Source of the DNA: Luzula sylvatica
Taxonomy: Eukaryota; Streptophyta; Magnoliopsida; Poales; Juncaceae
DNA length: 64,000 nucleotides
Assembly: GCA_946800325.1 (NCBI GenBank)
Contig: OX326956.1
Span: 38,595,082 to 38,659,081, forward strand
Direction: 5' to 3'
Made by a program: the position numbers and the translations under genes. The notes beneath the pieces are model-generated. The model saw only the letters and a list, made by a program, of their open reading frames with translations. It did no database searches and had not been told where the DNA came from. Below, in pieces: positions 56,845-64,000 of this stretch; within the stretch, counting starts at the first letter, position 1, and each line of letters starts with the position of its first letter.

Positions 56845-59115
56845 TAGAAAAAAAGTACTTAAAATTACGATTGATTGAATTTATCAATATCATAATTTAT
56901 ATTACAGGAAATTGCGGATTCAAACTATATATTATTTTCTTATTGAATTCTACACTTAATGTGGTGCTGCAAATTGTCCAAATTGGATTGTTACCAGATA
57001 AATTTATTATATGACAGGTGTTTTCAACCTGCTAATATACTCATTCAAAGAAATTTATGTAGACTTAACATTTCTCTAATAATAACAGGCTTCCCAAGTC
57101 CTAAATTTTTACAAATCCGTGTTGCATTAAATGCACGAACCGATTTAACTAAATTTAAAGTATCAGGAGAAATAATCATGCACCGAGTCTATGCATAAAA
57201 AGAGTTGGGTGGACCAAGAGTTAACGTATCCCAAGCAAATAAAAGTATAGAATAATAGTAAGAGAAGTCAATACGCCATACCTAACATAACCTCCCCCTC
57301 TTGATCGTCATTCTTTGTTACGCGCGGAAGAAACCCTTCGCGATATACCATTTTATTCTTCTAATACTACATTTTTCCTTATAATAATGTCGAATCTTGA
57401 CTTTCTCTCCCAACGGCGCCGTCGTTCGCCGCTCGCCGGTGCTTTCTTCGCTCCGGCGGATTTATCTGGTTTTGTACTCGTACAAACCCTAGCTTCTCTG
57501 TCCAACGACTTGATTCAGTCTCATCCTTCTCCTTCGCATCTACATAATAGGCATGCTAGATCTTTACTGTTCAAGATCAGAATTTTATTGTGTCTTTTTC
57601 AGTACTTGACTGAGCACTCTTCTGGTTTCTTCCCTCACTGGTTCCCTGATTCGGCGACGCTTTGTTTCAGGGAGCTTTATATTTTGATCCATCGTGCTAA
57701 ATTGTTGCTTGATTACTGTGAACAATCTGCGAGGTTGTGGCTCGTTTTGAAAAGCTCGCAGGTGGAAGGTAATTTTCGCGATCTCGATCAAGAATTATCT
57801 ACTCTTTTGGATGTTTTGCCAATCGAATCATTGCGGCTCTCAGATGATGTGAGAGAGCAAATCGAATTATTACGTAAGAATTGTGCGAAACTAAACCCAA
57901 AACTCGATCCACAAAAAGAAGCACAAGGATTACGTAATACAATTTTAGAATTTCTTGACGAATTTGACGAAGGCAGAGCACCAGACACGCAAAAGTTGCA
58001 ATCTTTTTTCGTCAACAAATTGCGTATTTGCGACAGGTACACGTGCCGCTCAGAAGTTGAGTTTCTCGAAGAGCAAATCTACAATCTTGGAGAAGATGCT
58101 GACTTGCAACTACTCGGCGGTACAGTCGCACTTGCCAGGTACTGTAGATTCTCTCTCTTTGAAGAAACCACGAAACTGGAGATGTCCAGTCCACGAGAAA
58201 ATTCAACAAAATTGAACCAAAGACTGCTTAGCTGGAGCTATAGCGACTCATCTGCCTCATTCGGAGTTCCAAAGGATTTTTGCTGCCCAATTTCTCTCGA
58301 TCTTATGCGGGATCCAGTTGTGGCCTCAACTGGACAGACTTACGACCGTTCATCAATCGTCCAGTGGATTGATGAGGGACACGCCACCTGTCCAAATTCT
58401 GGCCAATTGCTACCTGACACCCGATTGGTCCCCAATCGAGCCTTACGAAGTATAATATCTCACTGGTGTACAACATATTGCATTCCATATGACTCGGGAG
58501 AGGCCTTGGACGGGTCAAACGAGTCAGTCGCAGTTGCTTGTACAAACAAAGCAACAATAGAGGCTAATTACGCCACCGCACGAATCTTGATTCGCCAGCT
58601 GGCAGAAGGTTCTGACGAGGAGAAAGAAACTGCAGCTAGAGAAATAAGACTGCTTGCCAAAACAGGCAAGTGTAATCGGGCTTTCATAGCAGAACTAGGA
58701 GCAATACCTCTTTTGACCCGTTTGTTAAACTCCTCGGACTCAATTGCACAGGAAAACGCGGTAACGGCTTTATTAAACCTATCCATTTTTGACGAAAATA
58801 AAAAGCGAATAATGGAACAAGAAGGGTGCTTAAGTTTAATAACCAACGTGTTGAAACAAGGTTGGTCGATAGAAGCAAGAGAAAACGCGGCCGCAACGCT
58901 TTTCAGTTTATCGGTCGTTCACGATTACAAAGCAAAAATAATATCAGAGCCCGGAGGAGTTAAATCCTTATCAGTTCTTTTAAAAAAGGGAACGCCGAGA
59001 AGGAGAAAAGATGCTGTGATGGCGCTTTTCAACCTCTCGACCCACCCCGAAAGCTGGTTCGAAATGCTCGATTCCGGGGCTGTTATTTCTCTTGCCGAAT
59101 CATTAGTAACTGATT
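56845..59115 (+). repeat. second copy of the 2271-bp PUB17 duplication
   Basis: Collinear with 981-3251, with no indels detected. It includes 542 bp of upstream DNA and 576 codons. Left flank is satellite; right flank is TCATGTCCTTTTGAAATCG, unrelated to PUB17. Confidence 0.92.
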
Positions 59116-59129
59116 TCATGTCCTTTTGA
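57387..59129 (+). pseudogene. truncated PUB17 duplicate (580 residues)
   Basis: The frame from the ATG at 57387 matches the first 576 residues of the intact gene at 1523 apart from one Gly-to-Arg change (codon at 59001-59003), then ends after four foreign residues, FMSF. The N-terminal domain and U-box are whole. The ARM array is cut in the middle, losing the last 162 residues of PUB17. The upstream 542 bp are retained, so transcription is possible. A U-box protein with a shortened substrate-binding part could interfere with the full protein, but that is inference. It could also be an inert recent pseudogene. Confidence 0.85.
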
Positions 59130-59875
59130 AATCGATTAATATAATCAGGACATATTCTCAAATATATTTGATGTCAATAGATGCATTATAGTTACGGTTC
59201 ATTAAAAAATCGTAACGTGTCATATGGATACAACGGGTAAATTACAAATTTTTATGAAAACTCGCATAAATTTGAGGTTACAAAATTTCATATATACCCG
59301 TGCAAAATGAGCAAATACAAAAAAAGGACCAAAATGTAAAAAGAAAAAAAATTTGGTAAAAAGAAAAATTACAAAAAAAAATTTGAACTTACAAAATTGA
59401 ATACATAACCCTGTGCAATGAGCAAATTAAAAAAAAATTAGAAAATAGGAAAAAAAAATCAAAATGTAAAAAAGGATAAAAATGTATAAAAAAAATCAAA
59501 ATGTAAAAAAGGACCAACATGTAAAATAGGAAAAAAGAATCAAAATGTAAATAAAAAAAATTGAAAAATAGTAAAAAATGATCAAAATGTAAAAAAAGAC
59601 CAAAATGTAAAAAAATGATCAAAATGTAAAAAAAAGGACCAAAATATAAAATAGGAAAAAATGATCAAAATGTAAATAAAAAATATATAAAATAGGAAAA
59701 AAAGTCCAAAATGTAAAATAAATAAAAAACATCAAAATATAAAAAATGACTAAAATGTAAATAAAAATGAGCAAAATATAAATAAAAAAAGAGAGGGGGT
59801 AAAAGCAAAAGCTACCCCTGCCACGTGTCATCACAAGGTGGAGGGAGTAGCATTATAGTAATTGCTCCTCCCATT
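59130..59875. repeat. A-rich degenerate tandem repeat
   Basis: Mainly 59290-59795: iterated AAAAAAGGACCAAAATGTAAA-like units of about 20-25 bp with variable A-runs. The rest is non-coding flank. Confidence 0.7.
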
Positions 59876-59891
59876 AAATCTTCGCCACTTG

Positions 59892-60154
59892 ATGGTCGTG
59901 TTCTTCTTTCGACCCTAATTCTTATCTCCGATCATGCTTCACATCCCAAAAAAAATCGAAAGCGGTGGTGGACTTTCTTCCACCACCGACAAAATAATGC
60001 ATTTCGTGTTGTGCAATTATTCAGCTTATATGTTCTCTTTTGGAGTGCCCGTTTTATTATCTTGTCGCTATTAAGTTCTACGTCAAATATATGTAATGGT
60101 GACTTTCTGTATATATATTGTCTAAGAACCTTTGATGCAAAAAAAAAAAAAAAA
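59892..60154 (+). mobile_element. retroposed 263-bp insertion with poly(A) and 16-bp target duplication
   Basis: A segment ending in a run of about 16 A (60139-60154) lies between perfect copies of AAATCTTCGCCACTTG at 59876-59891 and 60155-60170. That is the footprint of LINE-assisted retroposition. It contains a hairpin (GGTGGTGGA...TCCACCACC near 59963-59992). I see no clear pol III A/B boxes, so it may be a SINE or a 5'-truncated mRNA copy. Confidence 0.85.
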
Positions 60155-60380
60155 AAATCTTCGCCACTTGTGAGCCCTAATATTTTGCCACGCTCATTCC
60201 TATCCAACCGTTTACCTCGCCATCGCACAACCGTTTACCTCGCCATCGCATCACCACCGTAACAAAAGTCTTCCCGTACACTGCATATAGCCAATGCACA
60301 CATATCTCTCTTTTTTTCTTTTCCCCAACCAATCCCATGCCTCTGTCTCTCTTTCTTTTCTCTTTTTCCCCGATCCCACG

Positions 60381-60384
<4 letters not shown>

Positions 60385-60428
<44 letters not shown>
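60385..60428. repeat. (CT)n microsatellite
   Basis: About 22 uninterrupted CT units. Confidence 0.97.
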
Positions 60429-60430
<2 letters not shown>

Positions 60431-61825
60431 GGAGCTCTTCACGAAGCTCCATCCACAATCTCTCAAGCAACGAAGCGACGAGGCGAGAAGTGAAGGCACT
60501 TGGCAACGAAGCTCCCTCTACAACCGCTGCGAGGAGCTCCGAAGAAGCGATGAAGCGATGAAGCGAGGAGAGACAACATTGGTGAGACGGAAGCGACGAA
60601 TGGGCAGACAGAAACGAGGAATGGGCATTTAGGCCACCACCTGTGTATCTCGAATTTTTCATCTACAAGCATAATTGTGAATACTTACATGTATACCATT
60701 GATTTTAGACATTTACTATTTATTGCATTGAATTTGAGAGTGAAAAATGTGGCAGTTTAAATGCTCTTTCGAGAAGGGAGGATAGACTTATTCACTAATC
60801 TCTTGAACTTAGTAAAATTAGATTTGAAAGAACTATGGAGTACATGCCAGATAAGAAGAACCGGTCATTTCTTACTTCTCTTTGTTTTTTTTTTTTTGAA
60901 AAAAATAGAGTAGGTTCTTACGCCCTACATCTATTATATTATATTGATAAAACGTTTTTTTACAAGTAGAAAGAATTTTATCCTTAGATATTTCAAAAAA
61001 CTATCCTAACATCTCTTATTTCCTACCCATAAACATATGATATCAATATAAAAATTCCAATTTCCAATGACATCAAAATCCTGGAATTTTGAAATCCTTG
61101 TATTTGGAAAGTACCAGATTTTAAACCCTAGGGTATAAATATCGGTACAGAACCCTTGAGCGGCAGTATTCCTTTCTCTCTCTTCATTTCCTCTTCTCTC
61201 ACGCCGCCTTCAGATCACCTCTTTCCCTTTTTCTTCCAGCCGCCTTTCTTCTTCTCTCCAGCTTCCATGTCACCTCTTTCATACTCGATCGCCAGTTCCC
61301 TCTTCCATCTTTCTCATCATCCCCTTTGCACACTGATACCTTCTAGATATTCACTATTTTCTGTTCATCCTCTTCTGTTCAACACCGAATTCCACTACAG
61401 CCCTAATCTCATCAGCAGATCTCATCATCTTCATAAATCCCTCTCTTCACTGAATCGACGAACTCTAATCTTTGGATCTCATTTGTTCGATGTCATGCTT
61501 CTCCCTTAATTTGACCACTACAAGCCGATCCTCCTCATTACCCTTACAACTCAGATCACCACCTCACCTTGACAAACTGTAGCTCTCACCACTGCTAGCC
61601 GATCATCCTCCATCTCTCTCGTTCTTCTCACCCCCCCTCTTTCAACCTGGATCTATTATAAATCCTAGTTCTTCCAATGTGAGATTAGAACTTGATTGTT
61701 GCTGTCTTGAGTTTGTATCCTGAAGGTTAAGCAAAACCAGAGATTCTCTATTTCCGGAAATTGGCTGCTGTTGCTGAACTGGAGATCTAACTTGAGGGTT
61801 TCCTTCACATACGATTTGCTCTAGA
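60429..61825. other. non-coding or unassigned, promoter-like patch
   Basis: No gene is supported. A TATAAATA box at about 61134 is followed by a long CT-rich stretch (61160-61640) resembling a plant 5' UTR. The minus strand at 61642-61830 carries a Gln-rich open frame (PVQQQQPISGNRESLVLLNL) ending in a stop; it could be an exon of a captured host gene because a TCTAG acceptor precedes it. Neither is firm. Confidence 0.35.
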
Positions 61826-63583
61826 TTGGAAAACATCGATATCACACTTGATGAACCTCGAGTGGACAACAATGACCCTCAAGAAGAGGAAGAAGAAGAA
61901 GAAGAGATCGAAGCTCCATACCAAATTCCCGAGGTTCTTCGAGAAGTAGCGGCTCACCCTCTCACCAACGTCGTTGGAAATCCCCGAGACGGTGTGCAAA
62001 CTCGGTCTCGTGTCCACAACTATGTCGCTCATTGCGCATATCTCTCTCATATCGAGCCAAAATCATTCAAGGAAGCTAATCGAGATGAAAATTGGATTAT
62101 GGCAATGCAAGAAGAATTGGAGCAATTCGATAGAAATCGAGTTTGGACATTGGTTCCGAAACCTATAACTCGATCAATCATAGGGACTCGATGGATTTAT
62201 CGGAACAAACTCGACGAACACGGAAATGTGGTACGAAATAAGGCGAGACTCGTCGCTCAAGGATTCAAACAACAAGAGGGAATCGATTTCGAAGAAACCT
62301 TTGCCCCAGTCGCTCGCCTAGAAGCTATACGACTCCTCCTAGCTTACGCCGCTATCGAGGGGTTTACACTTTTTCAAATGGACGTTAAAAGTGCATTTCT
62401 CAATGGGGAAATCGAGGAAGAAGTCTACGTTGAACAACCACCGGGATTCAAAGATCCAAAACTCCCTGATTACGTGTGTAAACTCTCCAAAGCTCTATAC
62501 GGATTAAAACAAGCCCCTCGAGCATGGTACGATCGCCTCTCCTCATTTCTCACCACAAATGGGTTCGTCCGAGGTATAATCGACACCACCCTCTTCACAC
62601 GTAAAAAGGGAGTATCTATCCTCCTTGTTCAAATTTACGTAGATGATATCATTTTTGGATCTAGTGACTCGGAACTTGCCGAAGAATTTTCCACTCTTAT
62701 GCAAAGTGAGTTTTCCATGAGCATGATGGGAGAGCTCAAATTCTTCCTAGGCCTTCAAGTCAAACAATCATCCGAAGGGATCTTCGTAACCCAATCCAAA
62801 TATACCCGTGAACTACTCAAGAAATTCGAGTTGGATCAAACCAAAACGATTGATACTCCCATGGCCAAGAAATCCAAATTGGATGCAGACGAAGATGGTG
62901 AGTCATTCGATATCACTGCATATAGAGGTATGATCGGAAGCCTTCTCTATCTCACTGCGAGTCGACCCGACATTATGTTCGCCGTATGCCTGTGCGCTCG
63001 ATTTCAAGCAAATCCCAAGGTATCACACTACAATGCCGTCAAACGTATATTTCGATATTTGAAAGGTACAATCGAACTTGGGATTTGGTATGGGCATAGT
63101 GGAAATCTAAACCTAGTAGGATACACGGATGCGGATTTTGCCGGATCCCGAGTTGACCGTAAAAGCACGAGTGGTACGTGCCAATTCCTAGGCGGATCAC
63201 TTGTCTCATGGTCAAGCCGAAAACAACACTCCGTTGCCTTATCTATGGCTGAGGCCGAATATGTGGCAGCCGGAAGTTGCTGTGCACAACTACTGTTGTT
63301 GAATCAAACTCTCAGAGACTACGGTTTAAACTTCCGTAAAATCCCCATATTATGCGACAACAATAGTGCCATATGCATTTCGAAAAACCCCGTACACCAT
63401 TCACGAACCAAGCACATCGACATACGTCACCATTTCATTCGGGATCATGTGGAAAAAGGTGATGTCCGACTCGAATGGATAGAGACAAACGATCAAATCG
63501 GGGACATTTTCACCAAGCCTTTGCCATTCGCGCCATTCTCCACTCTACGACTAAAGCTAGGTATGTTATCTCTCAAAAATTAA
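61826..63583 (+). pseudogene. Sire-like copia reverse transcriptase and RNase H, 5'-truncated
   Basis: An unbroken frame of 585 residues. A short acidic linker ([16 protein letters not shown]) is followed by the reverse transcriptase ([53 protein letters not shown]) with catalytic YVDDIIFGS. RNase H follows ([45 protein letters not shown]). The lineage is inferred from the polypurine tract and tail shared with 30710-32655 and from the RNase H wording typical of Sire/Maximus elements. Gag, protease and integrase are absent; the sequence left of about 61830 is unrelated. The ATG at 61826 is just the first in a fragment, not a natural start. The remaining enzyme domains look intact. Confidence 0.85.
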
Positions 63584-64000
63584 AATTCGTGCATAAATGA
63601 TTGATTTCGATATCATACCATCATACGCATGCAAACATGATTGTCAATATAAAAACTAAATTCGTTTGGGTCTAGTAAAATCTCTTTCGGACCAGTTATT
63701 GGTCTCATCACAGAACCAAGTGTGTTCGAACGAACCACTTTGTTCGTTCGGAACGCACTCACATCATTAATCTGCTTGAAAAAGAGTGATTGTTTTTACG
63801 TGCTCATACATTCATAAAATTCATTTATTGAGGGGGAGCTCGTATTTAGGGGGAGCCTTCCCTTTCGGGAGTCTCATTGACCCTTTTGATCACATTCAAA
63901 ATGGGGGAGAAAACGATCAAACGGAAAGTTCTCGATGAAAGGTCGAAACTCTCCAATTCGACGGTGTTTTGAAATTAATCAAAAGGGGGAGTTTGTTGGT
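61830..64000 (+). mobile_element. 5'-truncated Sire-like copia element, running off the window
   Basis: The reverse transcriptase/RNase H coding (to 63583) is followed by a 400-bp tail with two TTCGTTCGAACG-type palindromes (63722-63758), a polypurine tract (AAAAGGGGGAGT, 63981-63992) and the first bases of the 3' LTR (TGTTGGT, 63994-64000). Confidence 0.82.

Noticed and set aside
60294..60662. Frames rich in Ser-Leu or Arg-Glu around the (CT)n tract
   Set aside because: They are produced by the CT microsatellite and have no domain features.
61156..61509. 117-residue plus-strand frame beginning at 61156
   Set aside because: The first codon is TTG, and the Ser/Phe/Pro-rich sequence comes from a CT-rich leader-like region. 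There is no conserved motif.

Overview
The window is nuclear DNA of a flowering plant, most likely a eudicot. It holds an intronless U-box ubiquitin ligase of the PUB17 type, an intronless G-type lectin receptor kinase, Ty1/copia elements of several plant lineages (Angela/BARE-1-like, Tork/Tnt1-like, Sire-like) with initiator-Met-tRNA primer sites, a plant LINE, Helitrons and hAT-like MITEs. Three host genes are visible: the last exons of an unrecognised gene (1-689), PUB17 (1523-3739) and the receptor kinase (16833-19352). Two host-gene relics are also present: a signal-peptide fragment of a receptor-kinase relative (4760-4921) and a truncated second PUB17 copy (57387-59129).

Layout. 1-4.7 kb is the gene-bearing left end. 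4.7-16.6 kb is AT-rich and built of small DNA transposons: a fold-back element beside a (TA)n tract; three copies of a MITE family rich in GATACGG with 8-bp target duplications; a 3.4-kb Helitron lying inside the third of these MITEs and carrying a minisatellite; two related Helitron 3' ends; and a hAT MITE with a perfect 8-bp duplication inside one of them. 16.8-19.4 kb is the receptor kinase. 20.2-21.4 kb is a 5'-truncated LINE with a 13-bp target duplication. 21.9-43.5 kb is a nest of copia elements, nearly all on the minus strand: a Tork-like relic (21873-22966), an Angela-like element (22967-30709), a Sire-like LTR inserted in the Angela 5' LTR (30710-about 32655), and a Tork-like gag-protease-integrase relic (about 32656-43470) split by an 8.6-kb element (33332-41888) with a perfect TTCGA duplication.

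43471-56844 is a tandem array of a 124-bp satellite, about 108 monomers. Much of it is organised in a higher-order repeat of about 2.48 kb (20 monomers). The array ends directly against a 2271-bp copy of the PUB17 promoter and N-terminal coding region, which otherwise lies at 981-3251. The right end holds an A-rich repeat, a small retroposed insertion with a 16-bp target duplication, and the reverse transcriptase/RNase H half of a plus-strand Sire-like element whose 3' LTR begins at the window edge.

The genes do not form a pathway or operon. PUB17-type ligases and lectin receptor kinases both belong to plant immune signalling as families, but nothing here links these two functionally. The observations most worth following are: (1) arrays of a 16-bp palindrome with a common outline but a different 4-bp core in LTRs and leaders of unrelated copia lineages; (2) the satellite's 20-monomer higher-order structure; (3) the very recent PUB17 duplication at the satellite edge; and (4) a retroelement with almost identical LTRs around a thoroughly decayed coding region.
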